Source of the DNA: Blumeriella jaapii
Lineage: Eukaryota; Ascomycota; Leotiomycetes; Helotiales; Drepanopezizaceae
Length of the DNA stretch: 64,000 nucleotides
Direction: 5' to 3'
Assembly (NCBI GenBank): GCA_009599575.1
Contig: VWND01000005.1
Span: forward strand, 1,736,001-1,800,000
The position numbers and the translations under genes were made by a program. Position 1 is the stretch's first letter. Each line of letters opens with the position of its first letter. Positions 44,247 through 56,156 of this stretch are shown one piece after another. Below the pieces are notes generated by a model. That model made no database searches and was not told the DNA's origin. It saw nothing but the letters and a program-made list of their open reading frames with translations.

Positions 44247-45119
44247 GCTCAAGACCCTACAGCACACCGGTGGAGAGAATCGCACGTCTGGATGCGTGTG
44301 CGTGGGTACGTGTACGTGCAAAACGAGAAAAAGAATGGCCGAGATGTCAGTAACCGCGTCGTACAGAGAAAACCCAGCAGGAAAGCTTCGCGAGATAGAT
44401 AGCCCTTGGCACAAGCCGCACCACTCCGTCGACTCTGCTCTTCTTGTTTTTGAGATATTGCGGTGTGGGTCTTGGACTGTCCGGACCTGCGCTTGTTACT
44501 CCGCTGCACGTTGGTACCAGGTACACATGGTAACTATATGCATACAGATGCTCCGGTTACACAAGACCGGTTGCACGACAAGATCGCGCAAGAGGCGGAG
44601 CGAGAGGTGGTGGTCGGAAGCGTGAGGACGTCGTTGTCACTGGATCAAGCAACGATAGAAGGGCGTACGGGCGAAGAGAATCTGATTCGGGGTCGAAGAA
44701 AGAGGAAGAGGGAGAGGAAGAGGAGAGGAAGAGGAGAGCAAAAGGAGAAGAACAGAAAGCTCGAGATGTCCTCACGTGACTTAGCATGGCACTAGCTTCG
44801 GCTAGTATCACGTGCTCTACACGTGCCCTGCTCGACCGACACCTCACGCTCTCACGCTCTCCCCCCTCCTCTGCCTCATTCAAGCAAAACTCGAAAGGAT
44901 CGAGAGGTCATGATCTGTCGAAAGCGACGAGGAGCATTACTAAAGACGCGTATGCTAGCTACCACGAAAGTACGAACGCTCATGACGCCGACCCAAGATA
45001 CCCCAAGATCCCTAAGCCATCGCAACTACAAAACAACGAACTGTAACGACACAGCGACACAGCAACACAGCGACACAGCAGCACAGCGACACAGCGAACA
45101 GCGACACAGCAAGACGCGC
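44247..45119. other. Promoter/intergenic region of the dehalogenase
   Basis: No gene. It includes a purine-rich stretch (44690-44770) and two short CACGTG-type words (TCACGTGA near 44775, ACACGTGC near 44820). 45047-45112 is a minisatellite listed separately. Confidence 0.5.
45047..45112. repeat. 9-bp minisatellite, unit ACACAGCGA
   Basis: About seven degenerate copies (CGACACAGC, AACACAGCG and similar) ending 8 bp from the stop codon of the FAD oxidoreductase, so inside its 3' UTR. Confidence 0.88.
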
Positions 45120-46574
45120 TCAGTTCAAGATCAACCCCCCATCATCCGGCCCCTCGAGCGACCGGTCGATCCTCTCCCTCGTCGTCTTGAACAGCCGCGG
45201 CATGGCCGTGTCCTCAAACTCGCAGCCCTCGAGCAGCATCTTCGCGATGCCCTGGGCCGCCAGCCAGATGACGGGCATGCCGTGGCCGTTGAAGCCGGCC
45301 AGCACGAACTGGTCCTCGGCCGGCGTCCGGGCCTCCCACCGCCACGGCGCCAGCGACCACCCCCTCCCGGCGCCGCGCGGCGCCGGGAGCCGGCCGACGT
45401 GCGGGTTGCCGTCGAAGCTGTAGCCCATGATGCCGGACCAGACGCGGTCGACGCGCGCGCCGGTGTCCTCCCAGCCGTGGAAGAAGCGTTGCATGTAGCC
45501 GTCGAAGTGGGCCGCGCCGGGCTCGACGAGCGTGCTGTCGTCGACGGTGTTGTACCACCGGGCGAGGAAGGGCCGGAAGCGCGCGCTGGCGCCGCCCACG
45601 ACGATGCTGCCGTCGATCTTGGGCGTGAGGTAGGACAGCGTGCCGTCGTCCTCGCGGATGATGTACGAGTTGCTGAGGAGCGGAGCCCGCCGGCCGGCCG
45701 GGAGCGACACGTGCGCGCAGTTGCCCTTGCAGGGCACGATGGCCTTGTGGTACTCGGGGAGCAGGCCGGCGACGTAGGCGTTGTTGGCGTAGATGACCTG
45801 TTTGGCGTGGGTCGTGCCGCGCGCGGTGCTGACGATGAAGCCGCCCTTCGGGTCCGGCGTGACCTTGGTGACGGCCGTGTGCGTCTGGAAGTTGACGGCC
45901 TCGTGCTCGACGAGGATCTGGGCCAGGCCGAGGATGAACTTGTAGGGCGTGATGGTCGCGGCCGTGTAGGTGGCGCAGGCTTTGGCGCCCTTGATGCCCG
46001 AGATGTTCTCGGCGTCTTCGGGGCGGGCGAAGAAGACGTCGTTCATGTACTTCAGCTTGTGCGACACCATGTCGTCGTAGGTCGCCCGGGCCGCGACGGC
46101 CGCCGCCTCGTTGAGCCAGACGTCGACGGTCCGCGTGAGCGTGAAATCGCAGTCGATGCCCTCCGTCTCGATGACCTTCTTGATGGCCTCGAGGTGGGCG
46201 ATCTCGAACTCGGCCACCTCGACTCCGGCCTCCAGGCCGTCGCGCCGGATGTAGGTGGGGATGTGGCCGTACAGGTCGGGGCGCAGATGGCCTCCGTTCC
46301 GGCCCGTGGCGCCCGAGCAGATCCCTCGCGCCTCGAGAAGGGTGACGGAAAGCTTGTTCTTCATCTCGCCCCTCTTGAGATGATAGGCGGCGGCGACGCC
46401 GGCATAGCCCGCGCCCACGATCACCACGTCGCTCCACGGGGGCAGGTCCGGCGTCGTGCGGGCGTCGTGGAGCGCGTGGAGCTGCTCGTGCCAGAAGGAC
46501 GGCGTCGGCGTCCCCACCGGACGATAGTCTGGGAGGAGGCTCGTGAGGGCGTGGGCGTGGGCGCGAGACGCCAT
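45120..46574 (-). CDS. FAD-dependent oxidoreductase (DAO family)
   Basis: A single exon of 484 residues from the ATG at 46572-46574; further upstream codons lack family similarity. The N-terminal Rossmann motif is VVIVGAGYAGVAAAYHLKR (GxGxxG). ATGRNGGHLRP and TRTVDVWLN follow, the pattern of the glycine/D-amino-acid oxidase-like family (DAO, PF01266). The C-terminal GFNGHGMP motif contacts FAD. Fungal members oxidise amino acids, sarcosine-like or polyamine-derived amines, producing H2O2 and an imine; the substrate is not predictable here. There is no signal peptide and no clear peroxisomal tripeptide (C-terminus LILN). A pentanucleotide-type repeat (GCGAA/GCGAG) lies upstream at 46790-46835. 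It is on the same strand as the dehalogenase, about 870 bp upstream of it. Confidence 0.93.
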   Translation of the reverse strand: MASRAHAHALTSLLPDYRPVGTPTPSFWHEQLHALHDARTTPDLPPWSDVVIVGAGYAGVAAAYHLKRGEMKNKLSVTLLEARGICSGATGRNGGHLRPDLYGHIPTYIRRDGLEAGVEVAEFEIAHLEAIKKVIETEGIDCDFTLTRTVDVWLNEAAAVAARATYDDMVSHKLKYMNDVFFARPEDAENISGIKGAKACATYTAATITPYKFILGLAQILVEHEAVNFQTHTAVTKVTPDPKGGFIVSTARGTTHAKQVIYANNAYVAGLLPEYHKAIVPCKGNCAHVSLPAGRRAPLLSNSYIIREDDGTLSYLTPKIDGSIVVGGASARFRPFLARWYNTVDDSTLVEPGAAHFDGYMQRFFHGWEDTGARVDRVWSGIMGYSFDGNPHVGRLPAPRGAGRGWSLAPWRWEARTPAEDQFVLAGFNGHGMPVIWLAAQGIAKMLLEGCEFEDTAMPRLFKTTRERIDRSLEGPDDGGLILN

Positions 46575-47839
46575 GGTCTGGATGGATGTGAAAAGGGTTG
46601 ACGGCGCCCACGGCGCAACGGGCGGGGAGGGTGGATGACGACACGACTGGCGCACGGTGAATGCGGCGCCGGCGAGAGAGCAGTGGCCGCGCTGCTGCGA
46701 CGAAGAGGCGGCGACGGAGAGGCAGAGCAGAGCAGAGCAGGTCGGCAGCTGGAGCACGAGGGCGCTGGTCGTCCATGAAAACAATGGGAAGCGAAGCGAA
46801 GCGAGGCGAGGCGAGGCGAAGCGACGCGATGCGCAGAAACCACCCGGGTTCCCAGGAGAAGTCGAGGTGAAGTGCTCACTCGCCCCGGACCCGGAAAGCA
46901 GGAACTCAGAACTAAAGAACTAAGGTAGCTTCCCGCCCGCTCCGCAGACGACGCCTTGTCTGTGGCTCCGGCTGCTTCCGAGCGGCAAGGTGAGTTCGCC
47001 GTCGAGGACTAGCTCGCGGTACGGGACGGTACGGGACCTGGTACCTGGGAAGTACTGGGTACCTTGCCGGTACTCGATGCTTGGTGGGCACTTGGTGCGG
47101 ACGAGGGTACCTCTGCGGTCCTCGCTACCTCCCCCGTACTTGGTGGCGTACCTACTCAGCACAGTCGCGGCCGCACATGTCCTGTGTGTTCTTACGTTCT
47201 TACTCAGTCCGTCTCATTTCCGGCTCTCGGCTCTCGGCTCTCGGAGCGCTGATCCCATCTGAGACGGTCCGGAGAGACGTGGGCGGTGAGGGACCTGCCC
47301 TGTCCGGCCCTGTCTTGCCCTGACCTGCCTGGCCCTGGAGTCGGGAGCTCCGAAAAGCTTCAGTTGGCTTCGGACTGGATAAGCGAGCTCCGACGCGGCA
47401 TGGGCGGTGCCAAGCCGCATCGGGACGTGTCAATCAATACACATCGTGTGGATGTACGATGGGCGGCACTTACCACGTACAGTACCGTCAGTACATGGCG
47501 GCCGGCGGCCCTCGGTAAAAGTAAACAAAACACGACGCCGCGAGACATGCCACCAAGCCGAGCAGGTGGCGTGTGTCCACCGCTCTCTGCGCTCGTCTTC
47601 GTATCCATTTGACTTTCCCCTCGCCCTTTCGCCAACAGAGGTCCGTGATCGTCGAGACACCCTGAGGTCTGCCTTGGGACGACTCGCGACCGCCGCGTGT
47701 CCTTACGTGGGAAAGTCTATTCCGCGGGAGATCCTTATTTACGGGACAGTAGATACATCGTGCTCAGGACGTGGGCCTGCGGGGAAATGCGGAGCGATCC
47801 TGGGGAACGATGAGCTTCGCAGGAAAAGCGAGAGAGAGA

Positions 47840-47872
<33 letters not shown>

Positions 47873-48084
47873 AAGAGAAAGAGAAAGAGAGAGAGAGAGA
47901 AAAAAAGAGGCAGAGAGAGAGAAAGAGAGAGAGGGATAGACGCCAGAGCCAGAGGACGCATCTGACGTCCAGCCAGCCATAGGTGAGGGGCGAGGTCGGC
48001 ATGCATGCGCGTGGGTGGCGTGAACGAGACCCCCGTGGTGAGAATCGCGGCGGCGGCATAAAGAACGGGAAAAGCTTCCAGCCA
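46575..48084. other. Intergenic, GC-rich, no gene seen
   Basis: 46790-46835 holds a degenerate GCGAA/GCGAG repeat in the promoter of the oxidoreductase. 47020-47130 has several overlapping GGTACC-type palindromes (GGTACGGGACGGTACGGGACCTGGTACC). A poly-G tract occurs at about 47842-47870. The many ORFs shadow each other and show no family. Confidence 0.5.
47840..47950. repeat. Poly-G (about 29 G) followed by GA-rich tract
   Basis: AGAGAGAG, then a run of about 29 G, then GAAAGAGAAAGAGAGA-type repeats to about 47940. Purely simple sequence. Confidence 0.92.
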
Positions 48085-50574
48085 TCATGACGTAAAGTTC
48101 TGCTGGCTCAGCTCCAACCAATCGCCCTGGGTCCAATCCACAGTGTTGAGCCAGTCGAGGTCGTCCATGGCCATGAGGGCCGGGTCCAAGTCATGCATGA
48201 AGCTCGTCCCCACGAGCCCATCGCCGCCCGGCGACGGCGGCGGCGGCAGCTGGTCCGGCGCCACGTGGGCCGGGCGCTCCGTCTGCGCATGCGGCGGTCC
48301 CGGGGCTCGAGGGGGGTAGGTCGGACGAGGTGCGTCGATGGCCGTGTCGATGATCCGCTTGACCACCTTCTTGAACTTGCCGCACAGCTGGGCGTTGTTG
48401 TCCGTCGGGCGGATCCAGTCCAAGAAGGCGATGAACATGGTCAGCGATTGCACGACCTCGGACCGCGAGAGCTGCACCGGCGCGGGCGCGGCGATGGTCG
48501 AGGTGGGCGCCATCGGCGGCGCGAGGTTGCTGGCCCGGAGGAGCTCGAGACAGAGGATGCCGGCGCTGGGGATGCCATACGACAAGATCTGGCACAGCCG
48601 GTCAGCGACGACGCACGAGGGGGGACGGAGGTCAGGCCCTACTCACGACCCAATCGAAGGAAAAGTTGTAGTCCCGAAGATGCTCGCGGCTCGCCCAGAA
48701 CGAGAGGACGACTTGGATCATGTCGTAGGCGACATTGAAGAGGTCTTGCCCGTTCGAGTACCCCCCCGAGACCATCAAGCGCTGCAGCAGAAAGGCACAC
48801 TGCAACACATCCAGCTGGATACGGGTGATGAGGTATCGCTCGTGCGGCGCCTGCTTCCACGCCGACGACACATCCTGGTGCTCGATGGTGTCGTACCGGA
48901 TGTGCGGCGGATAGGTGCGGACAATCTGTTCCAGCTGTGTCACCAAAGCACTGGGCCACGGTCAGAAGCGAGATCGCGCGTCAAGCAACAAAACAAATAG
49001 GCGAGCGCCTTACTCGACCTGTGCTTTGGTAAACTGCAACGTCGCCGTGAGCGACAAGCCCAGGATCTCCTCCCGGATCGGCGAGAGGAGGCTCACGGCC
49101 CGGAGCCACGTAGAGGCATAGATCTTCTTGTCCGTGTCCAGCCACGGGCGTCGAGGGTTTGGAGAGCCGCTTGGAATCGCGCGTGGCCGTTGTACACGTC
49201 CTCCTCGCAGAGGTCGAGTGGGGGAGGGATATAGCAAAACCGCTTGTCCAGGATCGGCGGTCTCCCGCTGAACAGACTCTCGCACTTGTCGATGTGGAAG
49301 AACGAGGAGGAGATGATGCTTCGATACTGCTGCCGCGGCGTCGTGATGGGAGAGACCGGCAGGCGATGGAGCCCAGCCGTGATGAAGGCCGCACCCGTGG
49401 TGCCAAAGTCCATCCTGATATGATCACCTGCGCGCCATGTCAGTCAAGATGCGGTCGCGGTCGACGGCGACGGGTGCGCACTTTCGTCGCTCACGACGTT
49501 GCTGCGAAGCTTCGCGCAGTTCTTCATCAGCACAATGATAATGTCGTTGATCTCCACAAAGTCGTCACACAGCCTCAAGCAGTTGTCGGCACACACCCTC
49601 ATGTTCTCGGCCGCGGTCTGCCGATTCATCCCATGCTGCTCGGCCAGCTGGAAGATCGGATCCCACTCCTGCTTGTGTCGGAACATCATGCCGGCCCACG
49701 TAAACAAGATCCCGATCATTTCCCAGCGCAGCCGCGGTCCTCCGAACCAGTTGTGCCAGCTCTCATCGTCCGGAACGCCCGGCTCCGGACTCGGCCGCCG
49801 CTCGTTTCCGTTCGCAAAGAGGTCGCGCGCCATCCGAGCCACCGAGGCCCGGGATCGATGAGAGCCCAGCGCGGCGCCGTGCTCGCGCCACACCTGGTCG
49901 AGACACTGCCGGATCATGGTGGGCGACTGCCAGACGTCGTACATCTCCCCGACGTTCTGCATCAGCATCTCGCACGTGCGGAGGCTCGGGAACTCCATCA
50001 GCGTGTCGATGGCCAGCTCGCGGCGAGAGTTGCGGGCGTCGAAGCCGCGGCTCGCCAGACTTGGGCCGGACAACGACCCCCGACCGCCATCGTCCTCCGC
50101 GTCGTCCAGAATGGCCGGCCCGAAACTGGCGTGGTTCTCCAGGAAGACGGCCGAGTACCGGGTCGTCGTGCCATAGGGCATGCCCTGCTTCTGGAACAGC
50201 GAGCCGCGTCGATCGTGCCGGTGCGCGGCGCCCGCTCCGGCTCTCGGGAGAGCCGGCGACGCCGGTCCAGCGGGCGATGGGCCGGAAGACGTGACATGAA
50301 CGCTCTCCTTCTCACCAGGAGTCTTGGTGGGGCTCGATGAAGCGCGGTGCGTCTCCTCGCTCCCAGGCAACGCAGGGGAGCGATGTGAAGCTGGGGGCGA
50401 GGCCACGACGCCGCGCGGCTTGCTCATGGGATTCGGATGATAGACGCAGTCCAACCGGCGCAGAACACATCGTGAGCATCTCGGCCTCCCGTGGTCGCAT
50501 CGGACTTTGGTCTTTCGACACGGCTCGCACGCCTGAGGCTGTCCGTTTCGCCGGAGGCCCCGCTCAGGAGGCAT
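48085..50574 (-). CDS. Zn(II)2Cys6 transcription factor; apparent frameshift
   Basis: Four exons: 50574..49482, 49427..49014, 48950..48647 and 48588..48085, with introns of 54, 63 and 58 nt. Residues 16-43 form the zinc cluster CX2CX6CX6CX2CX6C (Cys16, 19, 26, 33, 36, 43) with the basic KTKVRC core, binding CGG-type sites in DNA. A Pro/Ser-rich linker follows. The fungal-specific regulatory domain starts around MEFPSLRTCEMLMQNVGEM and continues through WEMIGILFTWAGMMFRHKQEWDP and the later exons. The acidic C-terminus (FMHDLDPALMAMDDLDWLNTVDW) looks like an activation domain. Exon 2 needs one extra base near 49140 to pass from the QTLDARGW frame to DTDKKIYASTWLRAV; total exon length agrees with a single missing base. 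Possible regulator of the neighbouring metabolic genes (inference). Confidence 0.85.
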
Positions 50575-51400
50575 TCTCCGACGGACGCGGGCGAAACCTG
50601 GGCGGTCGATTAATCGAGAGCGTCCCCCCTATGTCGGTTGAACATACATACCTAGGTACAGTACATACACACACGAGACGGGGATGGTGAGATGTGCCGT
50701 CCTGCCTCGCTTGGGCGATCCGAAGATGCGAAGTCAACACGAGAGGGGCCACGCGAGAGGGAGCGCTTATCGCGAGGAAAATAATCGGCACGAGAGTCTA
50801 AGCCCAATCTGCCGAGCCCCACAGACATGGCTGGATCCAGTTCACGTGTGGAGATGTTTACAGTACATAGGCTCAGAGAACACACGGCTTGACATACATT
50901 CACAACGGCCAGAGAGAGTCACAGTGCGTTTGCCCAAGCACCCTGCCTTCGTGGCTGTGGGTGATGCTCGTGCGGTGCTCTACGTAGGCCCGAATGGGCG
51001 TGCCCCGCGACGAGGGGCAACTTGACGTTGATCGACGACGCGGGAATTCTGGGACGTTTCGGTGGTGTGCACACGCGCAAAGGCGTCGCGCTGGTATTGG
51101 ATCATGTGCGTGGGGAAAAAGGTGGTACACAGGTAGGGTGGATGTGGACGGCGAGAAACAATGTTTTGGTACGATTTCCTTAAGCGAACAACGCCCCCAA
51201 GAAGCAAGGGCGCACACCAGACCAGCCAAAAATCGGCCTTTCGAAGACGCGCTTCAAACGGATTAATGGCATTTCTAATCTAAAGGGTAAACACTCCGGT
51301 CGGATGATGAATGGAAAGGAAAAGAGAGATTGAAGACCGAGGCCTGCAACCGTTGCTGCCAGCAAGGCTTGCTCCAGACTGGTCGCCCGTCAGCTTGCCA
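50575..51400. other. Intergenic, regulator promoter
   Basis: No gene seen. Two TACAGTACATA words (50655 and 50866) and a CCTAGGTA word lie in the promoter of the zinc-cluster gene. The rest separates it from the 3' end of the peptidase gene. Confidence 0.5.
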
Positions 51401-53843
51401 TCAGCGGCGGCGGCGGTGAGGGCGATCGAGCCGCAGTGACTCTCCGAAGTCCGAAGTCCATCGCTTCGCAATGGTCGCCTGAGTGATCCCAAAGGCCGGA
51501 TCGATGGTGTTCGGGATTGACGTGTCCACAGGAACGATGCTGCCCTCGACGCAAAACTGTTGCGGGTCCGTAAACGAGGCGTCCACCGTCTGCTTCCACA
51601 TCTTGTCGGGGTCCATCAGCGAATCCTTCGTGTAGTATACCCTGCAGTTCGCGGGCGCGTCGAGGAACTGCAAGGGGACCTGGGCGTCGGTTTGCCGAAA
51701 GGCGTTTTGCAGGTTGATGCTACCGGGACTGAACAAATTCGCGGCGCGTTTGGAGGCAAGTCCTTCGGCGAGGATGCCTACATTGCCCTCTTTGAGCGCT
51801 TTCTTTTGGTCGGCAGGGGCGAGAAGGATGGTCGCGGCGGCGAGGTCGGATATCTCGTCAAAGCCAGCCACTTGCGAGCCTTCGACGCCGGCCACGGCTT
51901 GCATAGGACCGGTCGTGGGTCGGCCACCGGCAACGGTCGTCTTGATGTTCTTCTGGTCCGTCATCATGTATGCGAAGATGGTACATGCCGATCCGCAGGT
52001 TCCATCTGTAAGCAGAACGATGTCCTCCGGGGCGAAGACGGCGGGAGGAGGATTGGGGTCGTCGCCAAAACCGGTGAGATTGAATTGCTCGCCGTCATCG
52101 TTCATCAGCAGTTTGAAGAACGGCGAGAATTTGTCGTCGTAGATTGTGACGGGAGTGATGATCTCTTCGACTGATTGGAATTGCTCCGAGTTGAGTTTGA
52201 GTGTGCTGCCAGGTAAAAGATTGGTGGAGATGGTACTCCCGGCAATCGTTGTGAAGGCAGCATTCTCTTCATCGTTTTGGGGCGTGTAATTTGCGGGCAC
52301 GGCAGCAAGCGCATTGGCAATGTCAACAATGCCGTCGGAGAGTCTCATGTTGTAAGCTTCGAACCACGGGACCCCCGGGAACAACTGTGATCGATGTCAG
52401 TGTATGTTCAGAACAGGAACGAGATACCAACCTGCAAGAATGTTTCAAACGCAGCAAAGACGTATCCACCGTCGTTAGCCTGGAGATCGATGATAAGCTT
52501 CTTCTTCTTGTGGTGTTGTGCCTTGTTTAAAAAGCTGGCCAGAACTTTCTGATAGTCGGTCATGTACTCGACACCACCCATATCCATGTCCAGTGGTGCG
52601 AATGCAAGAATCGACAAAACCGCCACGTCGTCGTATCCGGACCCCTCGAGAAAATATCCAGCCATGGCACCCGCGCCACCATCACGAATACTAGAGAGAC
52701 ATCAGGTCAGCCCATGCCGGAAATGGCCTCGAGTCGCGGACAGGACAACTTACACGGGAGTCGGGAACCCTTGAATGTTCGGCGGAACATCTTGTGCGGT
52801 GTCATTGGCCGAGTTTGATGGACTCGAATCTGTGTTGGCGGTCGAATCTTGCTGCTCTGTCGGCGTGCAAAATTTGTTGTAGAAATCCTCGCCAGTGGTG
52901 ACGCCAGTGAGATCGATTCCATCTTGAACAATGGCAAAGCTGTCTCCCGTCTCTTCCTGCCCATTGTCGTATGTCACAGTCACGCTGGGGCCCTGAAAGA
53001 ACGGCGCTCGAGCGACGAAGAGGAATCCCCGGCTGGTAGCATATGTTGGGAATACTGAGTTCCACTGCGAGTCGGGATCTTGAAAGAAGCTGTACTCGGC
53101 GTTTTGGGTCTCGATGAACTGCGCAGCATCGATACCGTTGATCTTCGTGATGGCGGGGGCAACACCAGTGCTGTTTTCACCGTAGAGATCGGCTGAAAAG
53201 ATGAGCGAAAGATTTTGGCATGTCAGGATCAAGACAGCTTACCAATATGATGCAGCGTAGGGGGGGATTTCCCGTCGATCGAGATAGAGACGAGATCTGA
53301 AGTCAACTGATTCCGGAATTCGAACACCTTGAAAACATCGGGGATGTGGCCAAGATGCACGTCGTGGGCGGAACCCCACAATTTGAGTAGATCTACCCCG
53401 AAATCATATTCGTTTTTGTATCCTCCATTCGTCGCGGTCGTCGAGATTGTGTCCAAGCCAGCGTCGATATCAACGGCGGGAAATGGGTAGGTAGGCGGGG
53501 GGTTCTTGAGATAAGTACGCGTGCTCTGCCATGATGCGAATACCTTCAAGCTCTTGATGAGATCTGCTGATGGCCCGGCCTTGTTGGGAACCGATTGGAG
53601 GCAATCGTAAGCCAGCTGAGCTGGCACTTTCGGGAAGAATTGACCTGTCATTGGAAGTCAGCATCAGATCCTCGAAGCTCTTGAGGTTACGCTCAACATA
53701 CTGTTTGGGTCCGCGGCAATCTGATCTGCAATTTGCTTAGCAGCTTGACCACATGCATCCGAACTGGCAGAATTGTGTTGAGGGTGATCAGGCGCGGCTT
53801 CGAGAACGGTGGCGAGAGCCAACAAACAACAGATGATCCTCAT
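51401..53843 (-). CDS. Secreted S41-family (CPAF-like) serine peptidase
   Basis: Five exons: 53843..53702, 53644..53243, 53192..52754, 52690..52432 and 52384..51401, phases consistent, 741 residues. MRIICCLLALATVLEA is a signal peptide, so the enzyme is secreted. Family features: ACGQAAKQIADQI and an extended N-terminal region with YDFGVDLLKLWGSAHDVHLGH, a central PDZ-like and loop part, KKKKLIIDLQANDGGYV, and TDGTCGSACTIFAYMM in the last exon, where the Ser after CG is the expected nucleophile of the S41/tail-specific protease fold. Fungal homologues of this layout are annotated as peptidase S41 family proteins; their substrates are unknown. A Ser/Asn/Thr-rich insert lies at the end of exon 3. 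The C-terminus RLDRPHRRRR is unusually basic. Confidence 0.9.
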
Positions 53844-55995
53844 GGCTCCGCAGGAGGGAGAAGCGATCCGAGATATAAAACCGGTCATAATGAAGGAAAG
53901 AATCGAAATAATAATCAACAACAAAAACGAGTGACTGTCCGCATATAAGCAATGCCAATCGGTCACGCTTCAGCTGCTTGCCCTTCGACTCGGGGAGGCC
54001 TTGCCCCTTATGTTTATCGAAATCGTCTGAAGAATTGCGGGCTGCTTCGGCCAAGGGAATTCAAACGACTTGCACTGTGCTGCAAATACTTGCTTCCCCC
54101 CGGGTTAAGCACCTACGAAACTCAAACCAGGGGTTCCTGTCCTGAATTTCAGGGACACCAAACTCTCAGGGGTGGTTTGATTTGGCCTGAGAGAAAGTAT
54201 AAGAAAATGGAAGCTCCTTACAGGGGATTTCAAGTTGACTTTTCCGTGTTACCTGCAGAAGATCAGTGAGGGAGTATGCTCTGACGGAGGCCAAGCAGAG
54301 GGCAGCTTCCAGAGACTATTCACTGCCATACCGAACAAACCCTGAGGTTGAGGTCCTGGGGACTGGATTTCTCCAACTTCAATGGCGGAATGAGCAGAGA
54401 CTGGCTTGTGTGGAACGAAAACACCTTTCGTGCCGGAAATGGAAATCAACGTGTCTAATCATAAAGTGTCAAACTGGCGCATGAGCATGATACAGATAGA
54501 TCAAACCTTGCTACAACTGGACAAGAAGTCGAGGCTTGATTTCTGCGCACGACCGTAAGTACAAGTTGATCGATCGCTATGAATAGAGGTTATACGACCG
54601 GTTCGAACAAAAGGGAACGCTGATGGTAGATAGATTACTGGTACCAGCGATTAAGCAACGTCCCAGACCCTGTTTCTCTTACTACGATGTCAGAAGTTCA
54701 CGATACATCGGGCGTTGCCGGTCTTGCTGGGATCTGGACAGTGCTTCTAAGAATTAGCATTTCTCGACATCTTAAGCTATCTTGAGAGCTGCGAAGTCAC
54801 AGTGTTATCTGTCCATTTAAATGAATCGTCTCAGGTGCAGTCCCTTTCACAAGCCATGCTAGCTACAAAACAAGACAAATTTATGTACTTAACAGACATT
54901 TTCTTACCACACATCTGAGAGGTTTTGTAGCACCATAACTAGTCTGCAATTTTAAATAAAGTTATTTTCGACTTCGGTTCGCCAAACGTCATTTTATTTG
55001 TCACAAATGTATCGGCAACTTAACTTTTTCGTTGAAGATAGTACTAGTGCGATGGGGTCTAAAAAGTCACCGCAAACCCTCCCCCTCACCCCCGGCAGCC
55101 AAGTAACACGTGCTCGAGGTAGCGCTGATTTTGCTGGCCGTTTTGCAAAGTAAACGAATACGCAAATCTAAGATTTCGTATTAGAGGGGCATCAAAAGCA
55201 TGGCATACAATCGACAATAGGATTTTGTATCAGTGCGCTACCACTGTTGAGGAAGATCACGTAAAAGCAGTAATTGACGCCGAAGGGTGATACACAAAAA
55301 GTTAGATTCGAGCTTTGAAAAACTTCTCGAAGCGGCCAGATGAGCAAAGCTGAATTGAGGAAGTGTATCCTGGCTACCATGGACCTGAAGTGGGTGAACT
55401 TGGTTGATTGTGTATCTAGTCAATGCTTTTGTACCGTCAGCTACTGTTTCACGTGAATAGAAAAAGCAATCAATCAATCAATCAATCAAGAAACTGAGAA
55501 GCTGCATCTCATGAATCCTCGTCGAACAAACTGCTTTCTTTCCCGCCTACGCTTGGGCTCAAGGTTCAACAAAGCGTCTCGGCTGGAAGAAATATACTCC
55601 GTACCTCGTATATGTGATGACAAGATAAGGCTTCGATAATTTGATGGGTTATGGATTGAGGAAGACAATACTGTACAAGAAACATTCTTTCAAAGCTTAA
55701 GTTAGCTGCCCTGAACAGGCTAGATTGTTAAACCTAACAATGGAAACGCACAGGCAAGGGACGAACGTGGCCGCACCGATAAATTACGTCGCACTAGAAG
55801 TGGATTTTATGACATCGAGAGCTTCTGTGCTTTTGATCATTTGGGTGGGGGGCTGAACTTGGAGCAGAAAACCCATAGTGTGTTGATAAAGGCTATTCGT
55901 AACCGAAGAAACTGTGACTTATGACGGGTAAGTTCGAGTCATAGGCCCTGTCAGCAACCTGATCCATTGGTCACCTCTACCCTGGTATAACTGTA
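53844..55995. other. Intergenic, no supported gene
   Basis: Small frames on both strands without domain signals. 54880-55070 is AT-rich. A CAAT tetranucleotide run (five copies) is at 55467-55490. Confidence 0.45.
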
Positions 55996-56156
55996 AAGTG
56001 TTGTGAACCTTGCTTGACAAGGGGGGGACATATAAATATTAGCATAGCGGTGCCAGAATAGACTTCTTCTGAATAGTTACGAAGTCCATTGACCGTCACG
56101 CTGTTCCTTAACCAGGTCATGCTACCCCCCCTTGTCACGCAAGGGCTACAACACTT
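55996..56156. mobile_element. 161-bp MITE with 32-bp inverted repeats
   Basis: The left end reads AAGTGTTGTGAACCTTGC, then TTGACAA and seven G. The right end, reverse-complemented, reads AAGTGTTGTAGCCCTTGC, then GTGACAA and seven G: about 28 of 32 bases match. The roughly 97-bp interior (56028-56124) has no coding capacity. Size and structure fit a miniature inverted-repeat element. A clean target duplication is not visible; TAA precedes the left end and TTA-type bases follow the right end, which would suit a TA-targeting family if the true terminus is one base inside. Confidence 0.82.

Noticed and set aside
44823..46601. 592-codon plus-strand ORF opposite the FAD oxidoreductase
   Set aside because: It is the antisense shadow of a high-GC gene whose true frame has clear FAD-binding motifs.
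47738..48006. Proline/serine-leucine-rich ORFs around 47.8 kb
   Set aside because: Produced by the poly-G and GA simple-sequence tract.
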